Notes under the pieces: generated by a model | What the model was told of the DNA's origin: nothing | The model's database searches: none | What the model saw: only the letters and a program-made list of their open reading frames with translations | Program-made: the position numbers and the translations under genes | NCBI GenBank assembly: GCA_018398815.1 | Contig: CM031628.1 | Location: 10,300,870-10,364,869, forward strand | DNA length: 64,000 nucleotides | Source of the DNA: Conus ventricosus | Lineage: Eukaryota > Mollusca > Gastropoda > Neogastropoda > Conidae | Direction of reading: 5' to 3' | In this document: piece after piece, positions 1 to 12,163 of the stretch | Position numbering within the stretch: position 1 is the stretch's first letter | Layout of the letters: each line of letters starts with the position of its first letter

Positions 1-1000
1 AAAAGTCCGCGACCAATAAATGATCAGGACTTACCATTTATTGCGCAGTCAACCTTCTCAAGGTTTGGATTATAAATCACTTCTGATTCTCTCTGAAAGG
101 AGTTGTTTCCTTCAGTAGATAAGAACCAAATTCCTTTTAAGACTTAGAGACTGATTTAGATGTTTATGTTCCAGAGAGTGTCTCGCTTGTTTTATTTCTG
201 TAATGGCGTGTATAACGTTTTCATAATAAATACCCTTTTTACTTTTATACTGGGTTAAGATTGTTCTGGGCCAGTTCAGGGATAGTAAAAACATCAAATC
301 AAGAGAAATGTCACTAACCGCGTATTTAGCTTCAGGATTTCAGACAGAACGACGAACCGCTAGGGAATACATGTTAGATGATAGTAAGTTTTTCTTTTAG
401 TGCGCCTTGGTACTATGGCATATGGTCTTTAACAGTCATAATCTAGAGGGATGAGATCTGTTGCCAAATGCTTCAGCTACTGCCTCATCTTTTTCATCCA
501 TTTTAGGCCATCCCCGCCCCAACCTGTGCTTGAGACCGTTGGTAGTCTTGATATTCTTGATAACATTCTCTTTTCTTTCTTTTTTAGGCAGCCATAATCA
601 GATTAAAGGGGCAAAAAATGTTGCATCGCTTCGACCAAAGACTCTCTGCCTCCCAGTTTGATTGCTATATGTTTTAACGATATAGCCTTGCTAAATTGGC
701 AACAACAGATCATTAGGGATCTGCTGATGTAATATCTATTTTGAATGTGTTTGCGGCTGCCTCGGGCATTATTACATCGTCAGCGCCCAAGATCAGGAAC
801 TTGACTATAAGTTTGTCCAAGTGAACTGTTGATGGGGTTTGTATTTACACTAATTGCAGTTTGCCTTCATACCCCTTTAGCCGTGGGGTTCTTCTCTTTT
901 CTGTACGGTTCGAGGTCACAACGTAGGAGTTCATTATTTGATAAAACAAAAAAAAGGAATATAAATTAAAAAATATGGTGAAGATTTTGACCCCGATTGC
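1..1000. other. No gene recognised (AT-rich intronic or intergenic DNA)
   Basis: I see no open frame with recognisable protein similarity on either strand and no tandem repeat or terminal repeat. Because the 5' half of receptor gene 1 must lie to the left of the window, this is probably intron of that gene, or the flank of the decayed element that follows. Confidence 0.4.
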
Positions 1001-2689
1001 TCTATTGAGAGAAGAAGATGAAAAGAACTAGGCCTTCATTGCAAGAAGCGCTTGAAGGTGCAGCAGCAGGTCAAGGAGTAGGATTGAGTCAATTACGTGT
1101 AGTTAGGAATTGAATATTATTTGACCATTTGGGGCGAGAGCAGCCAGAAAGCACTTAGGGTTTGATTTTTCAACAGATAAAAATAATCATTTGTTTTAAG
1201 AACCGTAAGAAAGAGTGTGCGCTTACTGCAAAGCCGGACCCAACCCAGTTTTTAAGCAGGGGCCACAATCTCCTAGAGAGCCTCCCTGTTTGTGACCAAA
1301 GGCAATTAAATTTATGACGATTTTAAGGGCCCTGAGGCTGTTAGTCTTTTACTACCTTGGGCAAGAGTTGCCAACACAATCTGAAATACAAAATACCTCT
1401 GCAAAGTGAAATCGGACAGCGGTTGAATTATAGCAGAATTTGAATACGAGTTTAGTGAGGGGGACACAGTTAAAAACAATAGAAGATTTCCCCATTACCT
1501 ATGCGTTGAAATCCTGGGGCTTAATGAGGCTCTACGGACAATAAGGGTGAACTAAAAACAATTTAGCAAAACTTGGTGAGGTTGGATAGAGGAGATAGAA
1601 GAGGAAAAAATACTCGCTGATGCAGGACGATAACATTTAGGGCGAGCAGGAAAAGGCTATAATACAGCAGAAAATACAAGATTTAATGCCTACAAAGGCG
1701 GCCAGGTTAGAGTGCTCTGTCTACTAAACAGAGTGCAGTTAGCGTCACAAACTAACAGAATAAGAGAACTATAACCAGTTACTTGTATGAAAACACTACG
1801 CTAGCTGAAGAATAAGAACTCTGGTCAGGGAACGGGGAATTACAATAGTTAGTATATTTACGGCTGTTGGGTTTGCTATCTCTACACTCGGTTATGCTTT
1901 AAACAGGTAGTTGAGCCAAACAGGGCCAGTAGCGCCTCACACCTCAGCCTGGCATAAGTATGGATTAGAAAAATTACATCAGCTAGCAAACCTATTTAAA
2001 AAAGTTAGGGGGCTGCCAAAGCGCTTGATGCTCTGACTGCAGTAATTGGCAGTGGTGTTAGTTGGGTTTTGTCTTACTTATAGCAAAGTTGTGGATTATA
2101 TGGCTGACCATCTTGTGGACGTTAGGAGTGCTAAGCTGTGGATTAAAAATTTTAGTGAAATAAAGTATGGCTAATCCAGTGGAAAGTTTAAAAACAAAAC
2201 GAGGGCTGGTCTTTTCAGTAGTGTGGCTGTCAGGGGTGAGTTACATTAACAGGTGGCGTGCTTTCTGGGCTTGCTTTCTGGCTGTGGGGTGCTTTTGGCT
2301 GTGGCGCTTTTGGTTCTTCAGAGCTAGGGGTACTTTCTTTTAAAATGGATGGATCAGGCTGTGTGTTTAGCTTTGATTGGGCCCTAAGTTTGGTCGTCTC
2401 AGCTATGAGGATTTCATTGTTATAATTTCTGTATCATGCCATCTGTTGTCTAAGGTTAGAGGGTAGGCATGTATAATCCATTGTCCTCCAACAAAGTCAA
2501 ATCCGTGACCTTAGCATGATGCAAGAACGTTTGATACCTTTTTATGCGGCAGGTAAATCAGCCGCCAGAGTTACTAGCATCTTCTAAATTAGCTAGGAAA
2601 TTGTTTTCTAGATCAAAGCCGTAGATTGATCTAGTATGCTAGACTTGTCGGTGCTTGTGCTCCGAATAGACACCAAACATTTGTCCGTA

Positions 2690-3380
2690 TGGCGTCCTTG
2701 AGGTCTTTGCATCCTGGCATTGTGAGGCCTTCACTTTCATCTAAGATAAATGTTGCCATGCATTAGGGCGTTTTTTTTCTATGCATCAATCGACACTTGT
2801 TTGTTGTGAAAGAGGTGTGGCCAGGCCAGTAGTCATAATTATATTCTCTTTTTGCACCCCACAAATACAATGTACCCATCCCATGATTGCGGTCTAACTT
2901 TTGTCTAAAGTCAGTTGAAGGATTAATGTTAAATTCGTTGCAGATTCTTTCATATGCATTATTGTCCATTGGACTTTTAAATGGATTAAACGCGTTGTAG
3001 TTAGGGAGGACTACTTGTAGTTCAGTTAGTATTCGCCTGTACTGGTAAATAAACATGAAAGTTATATACTGCCCTTACTAAAAGATTGGGATGGCTTAAA
3101 TAGTTTGTATATGAAACCCCACAGCCTGTGGTTGCGCAGTAAATGGCAAAATTTAACTGATTCTGGTAAAAAGCCATAGGGTGGGATGGCCATGCTGATG
3201 GCACTCTATCATTCTTTATTGGCGGATTTAAATATTTAGTTAGTGGGTTTACAAGTCTAACTTGGAAGCATTATATTCATCTACTGCAATGGTTAGATTG
3301 CTGAAGTCTAACGATTTGGGATTATAAAACGCTCCTACATTGTAAGTAGCACTTTCGTTATATTTAAAAGGTTCCATTTT
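2690..3380 (-). pseudogene. Broken capsid-module-like protein of a Polinton-type element
   Basis: Two overlapping minus-strand frames (3204-3022 and 3056-2763), plus a frame upstream of them to about 3375, read together as one protein interrupted by frame changes and stops. Recognisable segments are an NQLNFAIYCATTGCG-like motif near 3150 and a YERICNEFNI-like motif near 2940. These are hallmarks of a family found beside integrase and protein-primed polymerase genes in Polinton/adintovirus-type elements, where it probably belongs to the virion module. That role is inferred. The gene is arranged divergently from the plus-strand remnant that follows. It carries at least two frame disruptions and no intact start-to-stop reading frame. 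Confidence 0.4.
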
Positions 3381-3389
3381 TTAAATTAG

Positions 3390-4165
3390 TTTTTTTAAAC
3401 ATTTTATAAAAAGGATGTACATCTATATAACCAAGCAAAACGAGCGTGTGTTCTTAACATATCCAATTGTCAATTGGCGCGGTAGTTGTAGGATTGCCCT
3501 TAAAGAAATTGGTTTTTAAAGTTAAGTGGGTTAACATATCTGAAGGGGCCCAAAATAATGGATCAATAATAGTAGTGAACAAGGCAGTCAAGCAACTCAT
3601 GTAAAAATACCAGAAGGTTATACAACTTTTGTTCTTTAAAAAGAAGTACTTAACGAATTTGGCATATTGTTAACAATAAACGAGGCAAACCTTAGAATAT
3701 ACTTACATTTTCCACTAGAAGAAAGAAGAGAGTACACTTTCCCTAAAGGCCTGGCTAAAATCTTGGGCTTCCACAATAGTGACAGAGCTTATAGATTTAG
3801 TACAAGAGAAGGTATATATCAATTTGAAGGTAATAAACCTTCTGATTTTCTCGTGACCCAATTTTGTATGTCCATTCACAACAGTTAAAAACAGATGTTA
3901 ATTTGTTTAATGGCTATCCATCTACAATTCTACGAGCACTCCGTCAATTAAGGCAGGGTTTTGCGATTATCAGTTATATAGGTTTGACGGAAACAGTGAA
4001 TTTAAAGAATTAATTGAGGGTTCTTTAAATTCATTGGATATAAAAATAACTAATCAAGATGGAAAGCCAGTTAATTGTTCTGATTTGTTGATAGTGCTTG
4101 AGGTAGAAGATAATATTAGAAAAGTAGGGAGGGCTCATTCCCGTGGACGTTAATGCATTGGAAGT
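3390..4165 (+). pseudogene. Broken second virion-module-like protein of a Polinton-type element
   Basis: The frame 3667-3888 contains a segment ending in a PKGLAKILGF-like motif. The following 270 bases, in shifted frames, contain pieces of the conserved C-terminal half of the same family (a leucine-rich 'LRAL' step, then an acidic 'NSLDIKITNQDGKPV'-like stretch near 4030-4075). Proteins with the P-x-x-L-A-x-I-L-G-F motif are common beside the preceding family in Polinton/adintovirus-type elements and may be the penton-like partner. That function is inferred, not seen. Several single-base frame changes break it. Confidence 0.4.
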
Positions 4166-4199
4166 AGTATAGCTAATTAAACCATTTTTAATGTACTAA

Positions 4200-5430
4200 T
4201 TACGTCAATTTTAGAGGTTTTGGGGTGTTAATTTGTTTGTGAAACAGGTGTTAATTTTGGTTAAAAGTGACAGATGGATGTGATTTGTATGTGAAAAGTG
4301 GTGTTTTCGGGCAAAATAAGAAAGGGTGAGCTTGAACAAACATATTTACATTCTCTAGGATGTATAACTTGTTTGGAAGCTTTCTTGATTGTACCCCTAC
4401 CCCCACTGGTGTAATTACAGTGTACCTCCTCTGGGGTACTTAGGCTTCCTGAGTCCCCCAAATGGTGACTGATTCTGAGGATTTTCTCCTGATTGCTGTG
4501 ACTGAATGAGTGTGACTGGACAGGTTTACTGATTTAAATCATATTATTATGTTGACTTTGTCTTGTCACATCTGTGTTCTTGTCCTCCATTTTGATTCGA
4601 GTGGATGGTTCTCGGCGAAACTTCTGCCTGTATTGCCTGTGTTCGTTCCCTTGTTTCCCAGACTCCATTCATGCATACACAGCGCAGTCAGATAGACTGT
4701 GATAATATTACTTGGTAAATTGAGTTCACAAACATATGTCAGAATCAAATATCATTGTGTAGAGATTTAAATTCGAACACAGTTTGTAGGGTTTGTAGTA
4801 TGGTAAATCAAACTATTTTCAGAATTCGTGCTATAAGGTGATGAAAGTGTACAAATAACTGCAAAAGTTCTAAATTCAATTATTTTTAAACCTACCATAA
4901 CCTTTGTTCAAAAATATACATTATTTGCTAAATCTTGCAAGCTAATGCATGGAAACCCAACTTTTCACTTTAGAGAGTGTCCTACAAACTCTTAAATGTA
5001 TGGATCATAGACCTTGGTCTGGGGGTTGGAAACCTCTCTCCGCCCCCCCCCCCCCTTTTTTTTTTTTAAAGAAAGCTTATGATACGGAGGAAACATTTGA
5101 CATGCTACCCCACTGGTAAACAGGTATTTTGGCATTGGGAGCTGCATTAATAATGTATTTTTTCCCTCTTTGCGCCTTGTATTTAGCATTATGGGGTAGG
5201 GGTGTTCACTCTCTGATTGTCACACACAAATCTGGCTTGATATCTCATAGGTTTGTCGTGAATAGCATCTAAAACAAATTTCCTCAATATATCTTGCACA
5301 CTATTCTACTGGTATTTTACAAAAAGAGATACAGTGATGTCTGTGCATGGGCATCCGAATCGCATGCAGCTGAAATCTGTCGTAGCACTCAACCACAGCT
5401 GTGCGCTGTTCTGTTCCCCCGCAAGTTGAG
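4200..5430. other. No gene recognised; poly(C)/poly(T) junction at 5043-5067
   Basis: Only short chance frames occur here. A run of C immediately followed by a run of T lies at about 5043-5067. Nothing else is identifiable. Confidence 0.4.
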
Positions 5431-5695
5431 CAGCCGACACCTTTCCACGCGTGTCTTGCTGGTTTTGTCTCCACAGTGCAGTGTGTGTCACAAAACAGCC
5501 GACACCTTTCCACGCGTTTCTGGCTAGTTTTGTCTCCACATTGCAGTGTGTATCACAAAACAGCCGACACCTTTCCACGCGTGTCTTGCTGGTTTTGTCT
5601 CCACATTGCAGTGTGTGTCACAAAACAGCCGACACCTTTCCACGCGTTTCTGGCTAGTTTTGTCTCCACATTGCAGTGTGTATCACAAAACAGCT
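5431..5695 (+). repeat. 65-bp tandem repeat, four copies with alternating A/B variants
   Basis: Copies begin at 5431, 5496, 5561 and 5626, each opening with CAGCCGACACC, and a fifth partial start occurs at 5691. The period is exactly 65 bp. Copies 1 and 3 share a GTGTCTTGCTGG variant, while copies 2 and 4 share GTTTCTGGCTAG and TATCACAAAA. The array is therefore a higher-order 130-bp dimer that was itself duplicated. 65 is not a multiple of three, and the long overlapping frames on both strands are by-products of the repeat rather than genes. Confidence 0.9.
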
Positions 5696-6126
5696 TATGT
5701 TCACTAAGGCCTAGATCAAGATTCATTATTGTGATCATAGAATTTCTACGAAAAGTAAGTACTGTAGCATTCGTTTATAACGTCACATCGGTGTGGCACT
5801 AAAAGTAATGCGTTTACGACAGCGCGTTGAGTCAATGTTTCTCTAGTGGTGAGAGATTCAATAACATAAACCAGTAATTCGGAGCAACTGATCTGATAAT
5901 AATAATGATAAAAATGATAATGTCATGATTTCTTTGTCTCTCAAGTCACACCTATCTTACGAAGGCGCATGTGCATTTTCTTCTTGTCGCCAAATGTTGT
6001 CTTTGTAAAGAAATTCAACATGCAAAGCAGTCATGTGTGCATGCCATTGCGTGCTTTATTGTGATCTCTGTCTGCAGCATGACGCATGCGTGTCTTTGGT
6101 AAACCCACCTCACCCCCATCCCCACC

Positions 6127-6147
6127 TGTGTGTGTGTGTGTGTGTGT

Positions 6148-6210
<63 letters not shown>
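6127..6210. repeat. (GT)n microsatellite
   Basis: About 84 bp of GT dinucleotides with one interruption. Confidence 0.95.
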
Positions 6211-6213
<3 letters not shown>

Positions 6214-6639
6214 GCGTTCATGCACACATCTTCTACACACCTCTGACCATCCTGTCTACTGCGCGTGTCCAATTTTTTTCGGCCAGACTCCTGTGCTAAG
6301 CATGTGTACACAGATTAGTATAGCAGATTGTACTCGCTGTCACGGCGCAAAATGCACTTTTCTGATTGGGTTGCTGGAGAATCTCTGACACACGTGTCCG
6401 TGGTTTGGAAAAACCGCTGCTTGAGTACGTTGCTAGTTTTAGTTCTGCGTATTTGACCACAAACTTTGACAAAGTGCATGAATAGGGCAAACCGGTTTGC
6501 CGCATTATAGTATCCATTTGTTTTTAACCGTCTGGCTTCATGTCATTGTGAATGGGCAGGTGTGCAGTCTCTAACTACACTGTAATATAAACTGCGTCAT
6601 CTTCTCCATGAGACACGTCCTGTGTGAATTCAAATTTGC

Positions 6640-9600
6640 ACCATGGCAGATGAACAACAAGTGACCGTTAAATGCAACCCAGATGCAAAATAAAATGTTC
6701 AAGAGATGGAGAACGTGTATAATTCATTTAAAAAAACAACAGAAAAGAGAAGACTATAACCCCACTAACTGAAGAAAGTGAAAAAAAAAATATCCAGAAG
6801 TCTCTCCATTTGAGACGTGCTTCAAATGTAGCATGTCATAGACTAGACCAGATTTGTGATTGCATTCCAGAAAACATGGACTTTACTTGCCATGGTTATC
6901 ACAGAACTGTTATGCACGGTTTACCAATGTGAAATTTGCCAGAAAACGAAACATGAGACAGAGAGTGCAGAAGCTGCAGGACCATCTAAACCAAAGAGGA
7001 CTGATGTTGCTACATCAGGTCCATTGCTTCCAAACGACAGATGCATTTTTTTGCAACAAAAATTCAGGAAGAAAGCTTAAACAGGAGTTGCATGTTTTGA
7101 CAAACTTGTAGAATGTGTCACCAAGACGGCAGAACAGTCAATAAAGGATGCAGCGAAAATTAAGCATGATGACATTTTCACTCATCATCAGATGTAGATC
7201 TGGTAGCACGTGAAGCTCACTGTCATGAGAGTTGCAGGAAAGACTATGTGAGATCTGAAGGCAGGCATGCTGAAACATCCACAGGCCAGACATCTGTTGA
7301 GCAGCTACAGGCACATGAGAGGGCATTTGAGTACATGTGTGAGTACATTGAAAACGCCTTGATCAGAGGTGCACAGGTGGAGAGAATGACCATGCTGAGA
7401 GAGAAGTACTGTGGATACATGCAGCAACATTCCCCTGACTTCTACAACCCAGGACACACAGACTTACAAACTGAAAGAAAAGATAATGAAATATTTTGGC
7501 TTCAGAATAAAATGTTGGGCTCCAAACCATCGCAGTGAACTTGTTTATTGTGACGAACCTGCCCGAGGTCAGGCAGTTGAGACAGCGTTTGGTGTCAGCC
7601 GCTTCAGAAGAAAGCGACTTGAGGAGTCTGCATATGTCCTTCGTCGAACACATCATGGATGCTTTTAGAGCTGCACCTGGACATGCCATGGCCTCCATCT
7701 GCAGAGTACCTTCAGTCTGATGCTGTCCATCCTCCAGCTATTCTCACAGACTTTCTCCAAAACCTGCTGTCTGGAAAGAGTAGTACTATGGAGCAAAACA
7801 AAACCGCCGGATTAGCATCCTCCATTGGCCAGGACATATGTTACTCTTTGACAGGGGGAACGCGGGAAAATGCCGAAACATTGAATGTCTATCAGACATG
7901 TTTATCGGTAGTTCTAAAGTTCTAAGTCTCTTGAATTGTTTTGGGCACGTTGCTGGATACAAAACAACTGTACGACTTGAGACTGCTATGGCCAACTCTG
8001 TACATCAGTGTGCTAGTTTTCTGCCTTCAACGGTGAGTTTGGAACAGAACAAAGTGATTCACTTCTGCTGGGATAACTTTGACCTGAACGAAGAAACCCT
8101 TTCAGGAGCTGACACCACCCACTCCACTCATGGCATAGTTTATTCAAGAGGTGACAGGAGACACAGTGCATGACACAGTTCCTTCTCAAACAGAACTATC
8201 TCCTGCTCCTCAAAACCACCGTGCAGTATGAACCAAGAAACGTGCCACTCTGCTTTGCAAAAGAAAAGGCAGAACCCAACTTGAATGTTATCGACACTCA
8301 TTTCTCAAACCCAGAGGCAGTCTACAAAGCTAAAGTTGCTGACTTTTGGTGGGTTTTCTCCAGATTTGAGGCCAAAGATGGAAATTAAGTGGTGCCTGGA
8401 TGGGGAGGATGGGTGTCTCTCACAGGAGAAGAAGGGATATAAAAAGTGCAGTCTACCGTTGACTACATGCCACCCATCCACCACCCCATCACGGAAAATT
8501 CCACAGTCCAGCATGTCCTCAAAGTGTCACAGGCAGCAACAAAGCAAGTGGGGCAAGATATAATATTAGTTGCATTTGACTTAGCAGTAGAAGGAAAGCA
8601 TACAACTTGTTGTGGCAGAACAGTCCTCTTCCAAGACATCTTTGTCAGACTGGGAAGCTTCCACACATCTGCTCTTTCCTTGGCGCTGTTGGCAAAACTG
8701 ATGAGGGGAACTGGTCTTGCTGAAATAGTCATTCAGTCTGCTATCTGTGCGAGTGGTCAACTGAGCATGTTTGCTGGCAAACACACAATCGTGCTCTTCG
8801 AGTACACAAACTAGTCCTTGAAGCATTAGAGAGGCAACTGCTTATCAAATTTCTGGCTACAGTGAAGCTGAAGAACTTCGAGAAGTGCAGAATGCAGTGA
8901 CTACTCTGTTCAATCCTGGTAAAGACAAGCTGCAGTCTGTTGTGGAAAATAGTGCATGCCAACAGCTGTATGAACAGTATTCCCTCTTCAAGGTCAAAGT
9001 AAGAGATGGCCTCCTTGGCAAACAGCACATGTGTGGCTTTACTACATGGTCATGATTTGGCTTGTTTTGAGGTTCCTGAGGGCAACAAAAGAGAACAATG
9101 GATTTACATCTTACCTGCCTGCAAGCGATGTGTCCGTTGTTGTTTGCGATGGACCACATGAATTATGCCAAATATCTGAGTGTCTACTTCATGTCTCTCT
9201 TGAACATAAAAACACACCTCCAGGGGCTGACATTTTTTTTCAGGATGGAGGACTCAGTGTTCAAGATCTGACGTAGCCACTTCTCGCATGCTGTGGATCA
9301 GACAATTGAACAAACAATAAACAGACATGTAAAGTCCCATGGTGGTATCATTGGGTTCAGTAGAAATTTTGCAGCCTACTACAGACGGTGTGTGACACGG
9401 CACATGAGACGCAGTTTTCTTGCAGCAGCAATGGAGTTGACAGGAATGGATGAAGAGGAAACATCCCACAAAGATACCAGGCCATCTGAAATAAGCAAGA
9501 CAGAGCAAGATGTGGCAAAAGGTGTTCGAATCATTCCAGAATTTTCCAGTCCATTTGACACTGATGACAGACAGGCTTTATTCTGTCTTTTATCTGGCAC

Positions 9601-11280
9601 ACCAGCACCACCAGCAGTTATGGAAGACCTCCTTCAATGCGAACAATGTGGAACCTCAGCTTTCAACGATTTTGTTCAGCAGAGGCTAGTGGACAAATCA
9701 ACAAGCTTCCACGCCCAATGAAGAAACTGTCACTGAAGACTTTTTCACATGCACATATGAAGACAAAGGTACAGTCTACAAAGAACAAAACTGGTCAAAT
9801 TGCAGCTCAGAGGAACCTCTTTGGCCAGTTACTGATAATAGCACGGAAACATGATGTCAGCCTGGAAAAGGCTCTGACATATCCCATGAGTCCTGTACCA
9901 TGGGCACTTGCCCCTCCAGATGGACTTCCTGTCATGACAGACACAGCCAAGCTCATGCATATACTTAAAAAGCATGTCGACTTTGAACGCCACAGCTGGA
10001 CCGTTGCACATTCATTATCGATGGAAATGCTATGCTCCAATCTCTTGTTGGAATAACTGGATCTTTCAGCGAACTGGCCCAAAATGTTTTTTTCTCTCTT
10101 GCCAAAGTCTGATAGGGTCGACTTTGTTACCGACACTTATCAAGAGAGTTCAATCAAAGCCTCTCAACGGGCCAGACGGGGAACAACAGAGTCATCCCTG
10201 CTCAAAAGGCCGTCAACAAAGACCCATAAAGACTGGAAAGGATTTCTTTCCAACCGCCACAACAAAATGGAAGTAATGAAGCTGATTCTAAGTAAATGGC
10301 AGAAGGCTGACTATGCCCCAAAACTGCCGGGATGGAGAATCTACTTCACAACAGAAAGCAAATGTACACATCTCTTCAGCGAAGATGGAATGACAGTTGT
10401 CAGTGATCTCCAACCAGACCATTGCTCAATTCAAGAGGAGGCCTACACAAAAATCATTCTGCACTGCTGCCATCAAACAAACACACATCCTTCTTCGCAA
10501 GGGATTGTGGTTAGATCTCCAGACACTGATGTGTTCATCCTGTTGCTTTATTATGTCAGGAACATAGAACATCAGGTTCTTCTAGACACAGAAGCAGGCA
10601 ACAAGAGACGTCTCCTGAATATCTCCAGGCTAGAACAAACGCATGAAAGAGAGCAGTGTGGTGCAATCCTAGGATCGCATGCTTTTTCAGCGTGTGGCAG
10701 CACAAGCAGCTTCGTCAGAAAAGGCAAAATTACTGTTTTGAAGAAATTCCAAAAAGATCCCAGTTTCTACAATACGTTTGCTATGCTTGGCAGTCCGGTC
10801 TTGGGCAATGATGTCCATGGTGATGTTTAACGATTTGTCTGCTGCCTCTATGGAAGATCGAACTGCACAAGTGTGAACAAACTGAGATATGACCTGTGCT
10901 GGGAAAAGTTCCAGACTGGAGGAGGGTCAGGGCCTCCCTCAGGCTGTGATGGGATGGACCTGAGTCTCCTTCCGCCATGCAAAACTTCCCTCAGGCTTCA
11001 TACTGAAAGATCAAACTACCAGACCCTCATCTGGAAAAAATGCACACATTCAGAATCCTGACATTCCAAGCCCTGTAGGGAAAGGATGGCATGCAGGCAA
11101 ATCTGAGCTTCCAGTGCAGTGGACCGAGGAGACATCCTTCCAAGAGAACTTGTGGACATTCTCTGTGAAGAAAATCCAGACCCTGACACAGAGGAGCAAC
11201 CACCTCAGCTTGGCAGCTTGGCTGATGCTGTCTTTCATGATGGCTGTGGCATCAGCAATGAATAGGGTGAGAGGTTTTTT
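6640..11280 (+). pseudogene. Full-length pseudogene of an uncharacterised invertebrate family with FEN1/XPG-like C-terminus (copy 1)
   Basis: A single, apparently intronless coding trace runs from a possible ATG at 6643 to about 11,280. It is broken by at least ten stops or frame changes. In order I recognise family signatures: an EAxCHxSCRKDY motif near 7210, an N-terminal helical block to 7450, WPPSAEYL near 7690, a DNFDLNEETLSG block near 8070-8110, GQDIILVAFDLA near 8555, VRLGSFHT near 8646, a VDQTIEQTINRHVKS segment at 9292-9336, and a C-terminal block at 9960-10,830. That last block has IDGNAM at 10,017, VTD near 10,132, EEA near 10,435 and SPDTDV at 10,516, and the spacing resembles a PIN-domain nuclease of the FEN1/XPG type. 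The family is multicopy in molluscs, cnidarians and ticks and has no assigned function that I know of. It could be a transposon-borne protein or a retrocopy. A second copy lies at 55,400-56,496. Confidence 0.7.
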
Positions 11281-12060
11281 GTCTGTACTCAGAGACATGT
11301 CATTACCATTGAAAATTTGGGGGGGGGGGGGGTTGTTTTGTTGTTTTTTTGTTTGTATCGTACTGTGTTTTCATATGCATTTTAGATTTTGCTCGTAAAG
11401 AACATATTCCGCATTCCTGTCATGTTGTAAAATGTACATGCGCAGATAACCTTTTCAATATTCTTTAGTTTGGTACCAAATTTAATAGAAATATTTAAGA
11501 AGAAATTTGATTTAAGAGACTTAAAATAACCCCACCCCCTGAATAGTCGCCATCGGTAGGGTTACTGTAGTGCAACGCTCGTATATCCTGAAATAAGCTG
11601 GTTACAGCGGGGTAACATATGCCCTAAAATTTCAAAATGAACAAGTATCAAAATATTCACTCATAAATCCCCCCCCCCCCTCGGAGGGGGTGGGGTGGGG
11701 ACTCTATGGACAGGCCAAGGTCTATCAATGCAAGGTTTACAGTCATACATTTATAAAAACCGGAGATGCAAGCCCAGGCACAGTGTAAGGAGCATGCAAA
11801 CAGAAATATGTTCATTTTACAGACGTGTACAAAACTGAGGAGTATTAGAAATATGAAAAATTTGTGCGTTTTTTCATTCCCAGAAACACACAACATAAAC
11901 AGGCGAAATATAATTTGAACAGTCATCTGTTCTTTGCTGCACTCATACTGTTTTACATATGAAAAAAAAAATCTCTGCCAAGTCCTCTGTGCACTAATGT
12001 GTTTGTTTCCAGGGTAAAAAAACAAGTATAGCTAGCTAGCAGGCTACATTTTCTTAAGAA
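11280..12060. other. No gene recognised; G- and C-homopolymers
   Basis: Contains a G run near 11,321-11,332 and a C run followed by a G-rich block near 11,670-11,700. No coding signal. Confidence 0.4.
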
Positions 12061-12070
12061 ATCATCATCA

Positions 12071-12124
<54 letters not shown>

Positions 12125-12163
12125 TATCATCATCATCATCAACATCATCATCATCATCATCAA
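12061..12163. repeat. (ATC)n microsatellite
   Basis: About 100 bp of CAT/ATC trinucleotides with few interruptions. The methionine-rich frames on the minus strand are products of the repeat. Confidence 0.95.

Larger units (their letters stand above)
1000..4200. mobile_element. Decayed Polinton/Maverick-like (adintovirus-type) element
   Basis: At least two gene remnants, one on each strand, resemble proteins that I know as recurrent hypothetical proteins of Polinton/adintovirus-type elements in cnidarians, molluscs and arthropods (entries at 2690-3380 and 3390-4165). The + strand from about 1000 to 2200 has further short coding-like stretches interrupted by stops and frame changes, including an Ala/Gly-rich segment near 2010-2150 that could come from a small virion-associated protein. 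I could not find DNA polymerase B, integrase or terminal inverted repeats, so both ends are undefined and the family assignment rests on recall of protein similarity. Every reading frame is broken and nothing here is expected to be functional. Confidence 0.45.

Noticed and set aside
5294..5802. Overlapping Cys/His-rich frames that look like a repeat-containing secreted protein
   Set aside because: They arise in all frames on both strands from the 65-bp tandem repeat, whose length is not a multiple of three.
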